Positions 7,131 to 15,202 are shown, numbered from the stretch's first letter. The stretch is DNA of 19,832 nucleotides from B8-G4 sp033720735 (GCA_033720735.1 JAWWBX010000053.1:1-19832); one strand, 5' to 3'. Translations and numbers: made by a program. Notes: a model not told the origin generated them from the sequence alone.

Positions 7131-7955
7131 ATGTCGTACCTCCGCTTGATGCTGCTCGCCGGAGTGGTCTTGGCGCTGGTGATGATCGGGGCACGCTGGA
7201 TGCGCCTGTCCGATACGCTTCCGCCTGCTGGTCAACCAGCCGCCGATATCATGCTCGCTTCCTCCACCTCCGGCAATCTCGTCCATCACACATACTTCTC
7301 ACTATCCTACGTGGAGGCACACGAGCAACCCGAGTGGGTGGCCTACACCCTGACCAGGGAGATGCTCAACGCACCACGGGTCCCGCGCACAGACTGGTTT
7401 TATGACGATCCTGCTGTCGATACGGAGTCCGCGACCTACAAGGACTACTCAGGTTCGGGGTATACACGCGGCCACCTGGTGCCCGCGGCCGATATGGCGT
7501 TCGATACCTTGGCCATGCGCGAGAGTTTCTTTATGAGCAACGTCAGCCCGCAGGACCGGGCCTTCAACCAGGGTGTCTGGCGTGAGCTCGAGGAGCAGAC
7601 GCGTGATTGGGCCCGGCGTTTCGGACGTCTGCACGTCATCACCGGGCCGGTCTTCACAGGGGAGCAGGCTGAACAGATCGGACGCAATGGTGTGACGGTC
7701 CCGGGTGCTTTTTACAAAGTACTGGTGGCACCCAACCTCCCTGAGCCCAGGGGGATCGGCTTCATGATTCCCAATGCGCTCAGCGAAGCGCCGCTGATGA
7801 CCTATGCCGTTGCCATCGATGCCGTTGAAGCCCGCACCGGGCTCGATCTGTTCGTTGGAATGGATGAAGAACTCGAAGCGGCGATCAACCTGGCGGACTG
7901 GGATGTGGATCAACGCCGATACCAGCGTCGCATCGAAGAGTGGAACCGGCAATGA
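7131..7955 (+). CDS. DNA/RNA non-specific endonuclease, membrane-anchored (NucA type)
   Basis: A 274-residue beta-beta-alpha-metal nuclease of the NucA/Serratia family, which cuts DNA and RNA using one metal-bound water. The start at 7131 is chosen because a strong GGAGG sits 6 bases upstream and the protein then opens directly with a hydrophobic segment (about residues 4-20) that fits a signal anchor or signal peptide; an in-frame ATG at 7089 would add 14 basic residues. The catalytic block reads SGYTRGHLVPAADM and is followed by FFMSNVSPQ and FNQGVW, with the metal-binding Asn in the second part. The usual DRGH is TRGH here. It probably acts in the periplasm or outside the cell, in nucleotide scavenging or defence against incoming DNA. 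Confidence 0.88.
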   Translation: MSYLRLMLLAGVVLALVMIGARWMRLSDTLPPAGQPAADIMLASSTSGNLVHHTYFSLSYVEAHEQPEWVAYTLTREMLNAPRVPRTDWFYDDPAVDTESATYKDYSGSGYTRGHLVPAADMAFDTLAMRESFFMSNVSPQDRAFNQGVWRELEEQTRDWARRFGRLHVITGPVFTGEQAEQIGRNGVTVPGAFYKVLVAPNLPEPRGIGFMIPNALSEAPLMTYAVAIDAVEARTGLDLFVGMDEELEAAINLADWDVDQRRYQRRIEEWNRQ

Positions 7956-7968
7956 GAGCGCGACGCAT

Positions 7969-8000
7969 GAAGTCTTGAGGACTTTTGAAGACTTCTCAAG
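7969..8000 (+). repeat. two overlapping inverted repeats upstream of the HerA-like gene
   Basis: GAAGTCTT (7969-7976) pairs with AAGACTTC (7988-7995), and the overlapping CTTGAG (7974-7979) pairs with CTCAAG (7995-8000). The two stems share bases and cannot form together. No T run follows, so it is not a plain terminator. It lies between the nuclease stop and the HerA-like start at 8039 and could be a leader RNA structure or a protein-binding site. Confidence 0.4.
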
Positions 8001-8038
8001 GGCAAGCTTGTTATCTTGACCGTAAGAACCAGATACAC

Positions 8039-9604
8039 ATGACAAAGCACGAGAAATTCCTGCAGGAAATGCAGGAGCGCTATCAGTTTGAAGGCGAATC
8101 CATCATCCTGGGCGCAGCCATGCTCGATGGCGAGTATATGACGGAGACATTTGTGCGCCTGCCACTCAGGACCTTCAACAGGCACGGCCTCATTGCGGGT
8201 GCCACGGGTACCGGCAAGACCAAGACGTTGCAGATCATCGCCGAGCAACTGAGCGCCAAAGGCGTTCCCTCGCTGGTGATGGACATCAAGGGTGACCTCA
8301 GCGGGGTGGCTGTCGAAAGCGCGGGACACCCCAAGATCGATCAACGGCACGAACGCATTGGCCTGCCATTCATTCCTGATACCAGCCCGGTGGAGTTCCT
8401 CACACTCTCCGACGAGCAAGGCGTGCGGTTGCGAGCCACGGTTTCGGAGTTTGGACCAGTTTTATTCTCAAAGATGCTGGGTCTGAACGAAACGCAGGAG
8501 GGGATCGTGGCGGTGCTCTTCAAGTATTGCGATGATCATGATCTGCCGCTGCTGGATCTCAAGGATTTCAAGAAGGTGCTGCAATACAGCACCATGGAGG
8601 GCAAGGAAGAGATTGAAATGGAATACGGCCGGATCTCTTCAGCATCGGTAGGTGCCATCATGCGCCGGATCGTCGAGTTGGAGCAGCAGGGCGGTGATCT
8701 GTTTTTTGGGGAGCGTTCACTCGACATTGATGACCTCATGCGCACCGACCGCAATGGCAAAGGTGTGATCAATATTCTGCGCCTGACCGACATTCAGGAT
8801 CGTCCCAAGCTGTTCAGTACGTTTATGTTGCAGATCCTGGCAGAGATTTACACCCGCATGCCAGAGGAGGGTGATCTCGACAAGCCGAAATTCGTGTTCT
8901 TCATCGATGAGGCCCACCTGGTGTTTGAGGAAGCCAGTGATGCGCTGATGGACCAGATCGAAGTCATTGTCAAGCTGATCCGGTCAAAAGGGGTGGGGAT
9001 CTTCTTCATCACCCAGAATCCCACGGATATTCCGGAGGAGGTGCTGAGCCAACTCGGGATGAAGATCCAGCACGCGCTGCGGGCCTTTACGGCCAAGGAC
9101 CGGCGCAACATCCGGCTCACCGCTGAAAACTACCCGCTGACTGAATTCTATCAAACGGATCAGCTTCTCACCAAACTCGGGATCGGTGAGGCACTTGTCA
9201 CTGCGCTCAATGACAAGGGCATCCCGACCCCGCTGGTGCATACCTACCTGAGAGCGCCGCAATCACGGATGGATATCCTTACCCCTGGTGAGATCGACGC
9301 CATCATCAGCCGCTCTCAATTGATCGACAAGTACAATGAGGAGATCGATCGGGAGAGTGCTTATGAGATCCTGGGCGGCAAGATCGAGGCAGCCAGGGAG
9401 GAGGCACATCGCGATGAAATGCACCGTCAGCGTGAAAGTGGCCGGCGCACGTCGCGCCGCCGCGAAAAGTCGATCTGGGAAAGTACGACGACACGCCAGA
9501 TCGGGCGCACCGTTGCACGTGAACTGACACGTGGGCTGCTCGGTGTTCTGGGAGTCAAGACGACCCGCAGACGGCGCCGTAGCTCGATCAAGTTACCCTG
9601 GTAG
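8039..9604 (+). CDS. HerA-like ATPase (DUF853 helicase family)
   Basis: A 521-residue ATPase of the DUF853/HerA-like group (YjgR-type). The start at 8039 places the family N-terminus, Met-Thr-Lys, in phase; the frame is open 18 codons further upstream but that stretch overlaps the inverted repeats. Walker A GATGTGKT is at 54-61 after the strand HGLIAGATG, and Walker B FVFFIDEAH at 285-293 with D290 and E291. The C-terminal tail from about 460 is very basic, with RRREK and RRRRR runs, perhaps for nucleic acid contact. The cellular role of this group is not settled. It ends 6 bases from the convergent thioredoxin-fold gene. Confidence 0.92.
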   Translation: MTKHEKFLQEMQERYQFEGESIILGAAMLDGEYMTETFVRLPLRTFNRHGLIAGATGTGKTKTLQIIAEQLSAKGVPSLVMDIKGDLSGVAVESAGHPKIDQRHERIGLPFIPDTSPVEFLTLSDEQGVRLRATVSEFGPVLFSKMLGLNETQEGIVAVLFKYCDDHDLPLLDLKDFKKVLQYSTMEGKEEIEMEYGRISSASVGAIMRRIVELEQQGGDLFFGERSLDIDDLMRTDRNGKGVINILRLTDIQDRPKLFSTFMLQILAEIYTRMPEEGDLDKPKFVFFIDEAHLVFEEASDALMDQIEVIVKLIRSKGVGIFFITQNPTDIPEEVLSQLGMKIQHALRAFTAKDRRNIRLTAENYPLTEFYQTDQLLTKLGIGEALVTALNDKGIPTPLVHTYLRAPQSRMDILTPGEIDAIISRSQLIDKYNEEIDRESAYEILGGKIEAAREEAHRDEMHRQRESGRRTSRRREKSIWESTTTRQIGRTVARELTRGLLGVLGVKTTRRRRRSSIKLPW

Positions 9605-9610
9605 CCTGAT

Positions 9611-10144
9611 CTAATTCTTCTTGTACTTGTGTTCGTACTCCTTCCAGGGGGTGGTTTTGTGGTGGTCCTCCCCGAAGTACCGGATGATCATTTCGAAGAC
9701 TTGTGGATCCTTGTACCCGGCGATCGGCTGGATCACCTTCATGTCCTCGTCCAGGAAGACGATGGTTGGATAAGACAATTTGCCAAAGGTGATCTTGGCC
9801 GCGAGCTGATGATAGCCCCCGCGCCCGGACCGGACAAAGCGATAGATCTCATCATTGACCCGGATGTCATCCCGGCGCTCGGCATTGAACTTGATCGGAT
9901 AGTAGTGCTCATTCAGGTAGCTGGCGATCTCGGGATTCTGAAAGGTCGCTTTCTCCATTTTCTTGCACCAGCCACACCAGTCGGTGTAAACATCGACCAC
10001 GAATTTCTTCTTTTCGACCTTCGCCAACTCGGCCGCCTCATCCCAATCCAGCCATTGTACCTGGGCTTGTGCGACCGCAGTCACACCCCACATGATCAAG
10101 GTGACCATGGTCAAGCAAGTTGGTACAAACCGAATGATTTTCAT
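9611..10144 (-). CDS. exported thioredoxin-fold protein (thioredoxin_7/DUF255-like)
   Basis: A 177-residue protein with a signal peptide (residues 1 to about 27, ending near AVAQAQ) and a thioredoxin fold. The active site is WCGWC at 56-60 inside VVDVYTDWCGWCKKME, and the cis-proline strand is LSYPTIVFLDED. Relatives in Bacteroidota are periplasmic redox proteins that reduce or isomerise disulfides. The start at 10144 is preferred over upstream codons in the same frame because it opens the signal peptide and lies 27 bases after a good promoter. It follows ribD on the same strand but with a hairpin and promoter between them, so it is probably its own unit. Confidence 0.88.
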   Translation of the reverse strand: MKIIRFVPTCLTMVTLIMWGVTAVAQAQVQWLDWDEAAELAKVEKKKFVVDVYTDWCGWCKKMEKATFQNPEIASYLNEHYYPIKFNAERRDDIRVNDEIYRFVRSGRGGYHQLAAKITFGKLSYPTIVFLDEDMKVIQPIAGYKDPQVFEMIIRYFGEDHHKTTPWKEYEHKYKKN

Positions 10145-10170
10145 GCAAATACGCGCTTTTTGGCGATGAA

Positions 10171-10202
10171 CAAAGTAACGACAATGGAACATATAATTCA
10201 AG
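10171..10202 (-). promoter_or_regulatory. candidate promoter of the exported thioredoxin-fold gene
   Basis: On the minus strand a TTG (10199-10201) is followed after 20 bases by TTACTTTG (10171-10178), one base from the Bacteroidota -7 consensus TAnnTTTG. The -7 box lies 27 bases before the ATG at 10144. Both boxes and their spacing agree, making this the best-formed promoter in the window. Confidence 0.42.
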
Positions 10203-10213
10203 GAAGGTATGTT

Positions 10214-10256
10214 GGCCCCCTGGGTATTTAAAAGAACTTTAACAAGGATCGGGGCC
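10214..10256 (-). terminator. candidate hairpin beyond ribD
   Basis: GGCCCC and GGGGCC arms (10251-10256 and 10214-10219) enclose a 31-base AT-rich loop that itself holds a TTAAAG/CTTTTAA inverted repeat. It begins 4 bases past the ribD stop on the minus strand and precedes the promoter of the next gene. No T run follows the stem, so termination would be atypical. Confidence 0.28.
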
Positions 10257-10259
10257 GCG

Positions 10260-11309
10260 CTACGGGACCATGATTGCGAGGTGGTCGCGGTCGATCCGAT
10301 AGGTCTGCAACAGCCTGCCTTCCAGCAGCGGAGCACGTACCCCATGACCAAGCCTGTGCCCGGTGGTGACCACCCATGCTTCGTTCCAGAGCCCGGCATC
10401 AGCGAACGATTTGATGAGTCCGGCGCCGCCTTCGACGATCAGCGAAGTGGTGCCACGCCGCCCCAGATCGTCGAGGCAGAAGGGCAGGAGCCCGGCTTCC
10501 TCCGGCACAATGACAAACCGGGTTTGCGACCTACCCTCACCCGGGTCCGACGACGTGTAAATGATGGTGGGTACGGTGTCGTCGAAGAGATGATGACTGC
10601 GCGGAATGCGGCCATGCCGGTCGATGCTCACGCGAACAGGGTGTGCGCCGAAGTATTCACGCGTAGTGAGGCGGGGATTGTCAATGACGGCGGTGTTGGT
10701 GCCAACCATGATCGCCGCATGTTCACTGCGCATTTTATGGACCATCATTTTTTCATACGCGTTGCTCAGCCACACCTGCTCATCGTTCCGTCCGATAAAA
10801 TGATCGGCACTTTGCACAAACTTGATCAGGACATATGGCCTGCCCGTGGCCACAAAATGCCGGAATGTCCGTTGTTGCCAGCTCGCTGATCCGTTCAGGA
10901 CGCCGGTTTCCACATGCACACCGGCAGCCTGCAGTCTGGCAACACCCTGTCCGTTGACCCGCGGATTGGGATCGTGGGCGGCGATGACCACGTGCCTGAT
11001 GCCAGAGCGGATGATCAGGTCCGTGCAGGGCGGTGTCTTGCCGTGATGGCAGCAAGGCTCCAGCGATACATACATCGTGGCTGACGGAAGCAAGCTGAGG
11101 TCGTCACTGCGGACCGCACTCACCGCCTCGACCTCGGCATGCGGGCCGCCATATTTGCGATGAAATCCTTCGCCAATGATGCGCCCGTGGTGCACGATCA
11201 CACAACCCACCAGCGGGTTGGGTGCCACATTCTGTGCACCCAGTTGCGCAAGGTCGAGACAGCGTCGCATGTATCCGGCGTGATCTGTGCGTTCGGTTTG
11301 CATCGGCAT
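10260..11309 (-). CDS. ribD: bifunctional riboflavin deaminase/reductase
   Basis: A full-length RibD of 349 residues that carries out two successive steps of riboflavin synthesis: deamination of the diaminopyrimidine and NADPH-dependent reduction of its ribosyl group. The N-terminal deaminase has the zinc motif H57-A-E59 in GPHAEVEAV and the cysteines of EPCCHHGKTPPC (84-95). The C-terminal reductase begins near 150 with RPYVLIKFVQSAD and includes the LIVEGGAGLI nucleotide-binding turn. No other riboflavin gene is adjacent, which is common in Bacteroidota. No FMN riboswitch is visible in the short divergent gap toward the aquaporin-like gene. Confidence 0.95.
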   Translation of the reverse strand: MPMQTERTDHAGYMRRCLDLAQLGAQNVAPNPLVGCVIVHHGRIIGEGFHRKYGGPHAEVEAVSAVRSDDLSLLPSATMYVSLEPCCHHGKTPPCTDLIIRSGIRHVVIAAHDPNPRVNGQGVARLQAAGVHVETGVLNGSASWQQRTFRHFVATGRPYVLIKFVQSADHFIGRNDEQVWLSNAYEKMMVHKMRSEHAAIMVGTNTAVIDNPRLTTREYFGAHPVRVSIDRHGRIPRSHHLFDDTVPTIIYTSSDPGEGRSQTRFVIVPEEAGLLPFCLDDLGRRGTTSLIVEGGAGLIKSFADAGLWNEAWVVTTGHRLGHGVRAPLLEGRLLQTYRIDRDHLAIMVP

Positions 11310-11343
11310 TGTAAATTGCAGCGCAGTGAGAACAGCCCAATCC

Positions 11344-11991
11344 GTGTATCACCGCCCTGCGCAACAAAGGTACCTCGTCGAGGCGACAGGCACTTTCTTT
11401 CTTGTGGCTCTGGTATGCCTGAGTGTCATGGGAGGACTGGCGATGTGGGCACCTCTGGTCGTCGGCGCCGGCTTGTCCGGCCTCATTTATGCCGGAGGGC
11501 CGATCTCAGGTGCGCACTACAACCCGGCCGTGTCCATCGCGTTCTACCTGCGGGGCCGGCTTTCGGGGCAGGACCTGTGGTACTATCTGACCGTCCAGAT
11601 GATCGGTGGCGTACTGGCTGCGCTGGTTTGCCAGGCCCTCTTCCGTGATGCGGATCCATTGCCGGGCACGGTTCCGGCAGTGCGCATCGCCCCGGCCCTG
11701 CTGGCTGAGTTCATCGGTACGCTGGCCCTGTGCTACGTGATCCTCGAGGTCGCCACGACAAGGCGGCGGGCTGGCAACAACTACTACGGTGTGGCGATCG
11801 GGGCTACCGTGATGGCTGGGGGCTATGCGTTTGGGACCATTTCGGGTGCCATGTTCAATCCGTCCGTCGCGCTGGGATCAATGATCGTCGGTTTGGCGGC
11901 CTTCGGACACCTGTGGATCTATCTGGCGGGTACGCTGGCCGGAGGAGTGGCAGCTGCCTTGATCTTTCTCCGCGTCAATCGTGAACCCTGA
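11344..11991 (+). CDS. aquaporin/MIP-family channel, atypical second NPA box
   Basis: A channel protein of 215 residues from a GTG at 11344. That start is chosen because the MIP fold begins directly after it with RYLVEATGTFFLVAL and because the earlier ATG at 11287 would overlap the divergent ribD start by 23 bases and add an unrelated 19 residues. Six hydrophobic segments are visible. The first half-helix box is SGAHYNPAVS and the second is SGAMFNPSVALG, so the second NPA is NPS and the arginine that normally follows is replaced by valine. Family members pass water, glycerol or small solutes; without the selectivity-filter arginine the substrate is open. It ends 6 bases from the convergent cysteine desulfurase. 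Confidence 0.88.
   Translation: MYHRPAQQRYLVEATGTFFLVALVCLSVMGGLAMWAPLVVGAGLSGLIYAGGPISGAHYNPAVSIAFYLRGRLSGQDLWYYLTVQMIGGVLAALVCQALFRDADPLPGTVPAVRIAPALLAEFIGTLALCYVILEVATTRRRAGNNYYGVAIGATVMAGGYAFGTISGAMFNPSVALGSMIVGLAAFGHLWIYLAGTLAGGVAAALIFLRVNREP
11365..11372 (-). promoter_or_regulatory. candidate -7 element of ribD inside the channel gene
   Basis: The minus strand reads TACCTTTG, an exact TAnnTTTG match, 56 bases before the ribD ATG. It lies inside the first codons of the divergent channel gene. No clear -33 box is seen at the usual distance. Confidence 0.33.
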
Positions 11992-11997
11992 TCCAGC

Positions 11998-13140
11998 TCA
12001 GACTGAGGCTGGTGCCGGAACAATGCTTTTCAATTGTTCGACGACATAGTCGATCTCTTCCGCAGTATTGAAGCGGGAGAACGAAAAACGGATGGTCTTC
12101 CGCGTCGGATCGGCCTGGATGGCTTGCAGCACATGTGATCCTGCCTCCGCACCTGAGGTGCATGCACTGCCACCGCTGGCACTGACGCCGGCAATGTCCA
12201 GAGACAGCAGCAGCATATCGGATCGGTCGGACCTGGGGAAGGAAACGCTCAGAACGGTGTACAGCGCGTTGCCCTCCGGGTCGCCATTGAATTCCACATC
12301 GGGAAATGTTTCCTTCAGCCGGTGCATGAAGCGATCGCGGAGATCGCGGATATGGTTTTCTTCATGTTCAAGATCGTCGACCATCATCTGCAGGGCCCGC
12401 GCCAGTCCGACAATGCCATAGACGTTTTCAGTGCCTCCGCGCATGTTGCGTTCCTGAGAGCCGCCGTCAATGAGCGGGTTGATCTTGTTGTCTCCATTGA
12501 TGTAGATAAATCCGACGCCCTTGGGACCGTGCAATTTGTGGGCAGCACCGGAAAGGAAATCGATCGGGATGTCACCGACATCCAGCGGGAAATGTCCGAC
12601 GGTCTGCACAGTATCTGAATGAAACAGTGCACCGTGTGTCTGGCAGATGCCGGCGATCTCATGCAGATCGATCATGGTGCCGATCTCATTGTTGGCATGC
12701 ATGAGGCTGACGAGGGTCTTCTCGCCCGATGTGGCAAGGCGATCGGCCAGCTGTGCCGGGTCAATGCGCCCCTGCCGGTCCACATCCATCAAGAGGATCT
12801 CTGTGCCAAATTCTTTCTCGATGCATTCGAGCGTATGCAACACACAATGATGCTCGGTGGGTGAAGAGATGATCCGCTGCACCCCGAGGTCCCGCACACT
12901 GCACTTGAGTGCCATATTGTTTGATTCGGTGCCGCCGGAAGTGAAAAAGATCTCTCCGATCGACGCACCGATACATTGTGCGACGATTTTCCGCGCTTCC
13001 TCGATCGCGGCGCGCACCTTGCGCCCGTCGGCGTGAATCGACGAAGGATTGCCGTAGAACTCGCGCATATACGGGATCATGGCATCGACAACCTCCGGTC
13101 TGATGGGCGTGGTAGCTGCGTTATCTAGATAGACTCTCAT
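11998..13140 (-). CDS. cysteine desulfurase (NifS/IscS family)
   Basis: A 380-residue PLP enzyme that removes sulfur from cysteine as a persulfide for Fe-S cluster or thiolated tRNA synthesis. The start at 13140 opens with VYLDNAATTP, the family N-terminus; eight more in-frame codons upstream are unlikely to be used. Visible are the FTSGGTESNN PLP-phosphate loop (66-75), the H97-H98 pair of TEHHCV, the PLP lysine K202 in SGAAHKLHGPKG, the RGGTEN block near 234-239, and the catalytic Cys327 in GSACTSGA. The short Cys loop region places it with the IscS/NifS (class I) type. It follows glmM by 20 bases on the same strand, probably co-transcribed. Confidence 0.94.
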   Translation of the reverse strand: MRVYLDNAATTPIRPEVVDAMIPYMREFYGNPSSIHADGRKVRAAIEEARKIVAQCIGASIGEIFFTSGGTESNNMALKCSVRDLGVQRIISSPTEHHCVLHTLECIEKEFGTEILLMDVDRQGRIDPAQLADRLATSGEKTLVSLMHANNEIGTMIDLHEIAGICQTHGALFHSDTVQTVGHFPLDVGDIPIDFLSGAAHKLHGPKGVGFIYINGDNKINPLIDGGSQERNMRGGTENVYGIVGLARALQMMVDDLEHEENHIRDLRDRFMHRLKETFPDVEFNGDPEGNALYTVLSVSFPRSDRSDMLLLSLDIAGVSASGGSACTSGAEAGSHVLQAIQADPTRKTIRFSFSRFNTAEEIDYVVEQLKSIVPAPASV

Positions 13141-13160
13141 GATTGCATCTGGTATTCCGT

Positions 13161-14540
13161 TCAAACTGACGTCGTGATCAAAGCCAGGACCTCCGCCGCC
13201 AGCTGGTCGGCGCGCTCCTCAGACGTACTCTCGGTGTAGATCCTGATCACCGGCTCGGTATTTGACTTGCGCAAATGGATCCATTCCCCCGCCAGCAGGA
13301 TCTTGAGACCATCGCGTGTATCTGTTTGCGCTTCGCGGTAATGGCGCCTGACAAGAGAGAGTACATCGTCGGGATCAACGCCTTTTTCCAAGTTAATTTT
13401 ATTTTTCGAAATGACGTATTGCGGGTACGTGGCACGCAATTCAGACAATGAGGTGCGGCGTTCTGCCAGCATGGTCAGGACCAGGGCGATGCCCACCAGA
13501 GCGTCCCGACCGTAATGGAGCGCCGGGTAGATGATCCCGCCATTCCCCTCACCGCCGATCACCGCTTTACTTTCTTTCATCTGTTGCACCACGTGCACTT
13601 CGCCAACGGGAGATGCGGTGTATGCCTGACCGGCCCGCACCGTGATATCGCGCAAGGCTTGTGTCGATGACAAGTTGGACACCGTAGGCCCGGGGGTATG
13701 TGCAAGGACGTGGTCGGCGACAGCAACCAGTGTGTATTCCTCGCCGAAATAGGAACCATCCTCTGCGACCAGTGCCAGGCGGTCAACGTCGGGATCGACG
13801 GCTATGCCCAGCTGGGCCTGTTCGTCAACGACCGTCTGCATCAGGCTGTGCAGGTGCGCCGGCAATGGTTCAGGATTGTGCGCAAACTGACCGTTGATCT
13901 CGTCATTGATCAATGTCCAGGTGCAACCCAGGGCATCAAGCAGAGCCGGAATGGCGATCGCTCCGGTTGAATTAATACAATCAACGACGACATGGTACCC
14001 GGCTGCCCGCACCCGTGCCGCATTGACGAGGTCGAGATCCAGGATAGATTGCACGTGATGCTCAAGGGCATCCTTGGCCCGCTGATGGGTGCCCACCTGG
14101 TCGATGGTCGCATACCGGAACGATGCCCGACGCGCCATGTCCAGGATCGAAGCGCCCACTGCGGCACTGATAAACTCCCCGTCCGCATTGAGAAACTTCA
14201 AGGCATTCCATGCACGCGGGTTGTGGCTGGCGGTGATGATAATACCTCCTGCCGCCCCGGTATGCGGCACGTACATCTCGACGGTGGGGGTGGTGCTCAG
14301 TCCGACATCGATGACGTCGATGCCAAGGGCGCACAGGGTTTCCTGAACGAGTGCCTGAACATGTTTTCCCGAGATCCTGCCATCCCGGCCGATGACCACA
14401 CTTGGCCGGTCAGCGGTTTGCTCCAGCAGCCAGCTGCCATACGCGGACGTAAAGGCGATGATATCAACCGGAGTGAGGTTTTCACCCGGCGCACCGCCGA
14501 TGGTTCCGCGAATACCGGATACCGACTTGATCAATGGCAT
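13161..14540 (-). CDS. glmM: phosphoglucosamine mutase-like alpha-D-phosphohexomutase
   Basis: A 459-residue alpha-D-phosphohexomutase. The start at 14540 gives the family opening Met-Pro-Leu-Ile then SVSGIRGTIGG; the frame runs 37 codons further upstream but through sequence of the divergent PAP2 gene. The catalytic phosphoserine is S105 in TASHNP, the metal loop is DPDVDR (249-254), the sugar loop is GEGNGG (330-335), and the phosphate loop is RKSNTEP (424-430). In this phylum such proteins are taken as GlmM, converting glucosamine-6-phosphate to glucosamine-1-phosphate for peptidoglycan. The sugar and phosphate loops look more like phosphomanno/phosphoglucomutase types than the classical GlmM, so substrate is less sure than family. 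Confidence 0.88.
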   Translation of the reverse strand: MPLIKSVSGIRGTIGGAPGENLTPVDIIAFTSAYGSWLLEQTADRPSVVIGRDGRISGKHVQALVQETLCALGIDVIDVGLSTTPTVEMYVPHTGAAGGIIITASHNPRAWNALKFLNADGEFISAAVGASILDMARRASFRYATIDQVGTHQRAKDALEHHVQSILDLDLVNAARVRAAGYHVVVDCINSTGAIAIPALLDALGCTWTLINDEINGQFAHNPEPLPAHLHSLMQTVVDEQAQLGIAVDPDVDRLALVAEDGSYFGEEYTLVAVADHVLAHTPGPTVSNLSSTQALRDITVRAGQAYTASPVGEVHVVQQMKESKAVIGGEGNGGIIYPALHYGRDALVGIALVLTMLAERRTSLSELRATYPQYVISKNKINLEKGVDPDDVLSLVRRHYREAQTDTRDGLKILLAGEWIHLRKSNTEPVIRIYTESTSEERADQLAAEVLALITTSV

Positions 14541-14561
14541 TGGCCTCAGGTTTTGGCAGCA

Positions 14562-14569
14562 CAAAAGTA
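14562..14569 (-). promoter_or_regulatory. candidate -7 element of glmM
   Basis: The minus strand reads TACTTTTG, an exact TAnnTTTG match, 22 bases before the glmM start and within the 48-base gap to the divergent PAP2 gene. A convincing -33 box is not seen. Confidence 0.38.
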
Positions 14570-14588
14570 TTAATTTCGGCTCTGTCGC

Positions 14589-15164
14589 ATGCTGGAAGCA
14601 CTCATTGACCTCGATACCGATCTGCTGATCTGGATCCACGATCATCTGCATTCAGGATGGCTCAACAGCTGGGTGCCCCTGCTCCGTGAAAAATGGCTGT
14701 GGGTGCCCGTATACATCTTCCTGATCCTCTTTATGGCCTTCAATTTCCGTCGCACAGGGATGGTATGGGTCTTGCTTCTGCTTTTTGCGGTGGGGTTGGC
14801 CGACACCACCAGCAGCAAGGTGATCAAGCGTTCGGTCAAGCGTTTGCGTCCCTGCCATGTCGAGCGGGTTGAGGCCCAGATCGAGACACTGATCCCGTGC
14901 GGCGGCAAATATGCATTTACCTCCTCCCATGCCGCCAACCATTTTGCGGTCGCCTTCTTCGTCATTTTCACGCTGGGACGCCTGATCCGGGGAGTGCGCT
15001 GGCCGGCGCTGGTCTGGGCGGCGGCGATCTGTTTTGCTCAGGTCTACGTAGGGGTGCATTATCCCCTCGATGTGCTGGGAGGCGCTGTGCTGGGGTTCCT
15101 CATTGCCAGCGGCACGGCATGGTATTTTAACAGTCGCTGGCGACTGGTCGCCCCGGCAGCATGA
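14589..15164 (+). CDS. PAP2-family membrane phosphatase
   Basis: A 191-residue integral membrane PAP2 phosphatase with about five hydrophobic segments. The three active-site motifs are recognisable: K80-x6-RP in KRSVKRLRP, the TSSHAANH block (111-118) in place of PSGH, and VYVGVHYPLDVLGG with the catalytic His and Asp. Just before motif 3 the expected Ser-Arg is Ala-Gln. Family members remove phosphate from lipid or isoprenoid pyrophosphates such as undecaprenyl diphosphate, and lipid A. Divergent from glmM, a cell-envelope gene, with 48 bases between starts. Exact substrate not readable. Confidence 0.9.
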   Translation: MLEALIDLDTDLLIWIHDHLHSGWLNSWVPLLREKWLWVPVYIFLILFMAFNFRRTGMVWVLLLLFAVGLADTTSSKVIKRSVKRLRPCHVERVEAQIETLIPCGGKYAFTSSHAANHFAVAFFVIFTLGRLIRGVRWPALVWAAAICFAQVYVGVHYPLDVLGGAVLGFLIASGTAWYFNSRWRLVAPAA

Positions 15165-15202
15165 CCCTGGTCATTTCGTTTCGGCAGCAAGGGCATTTGA
15201 TG

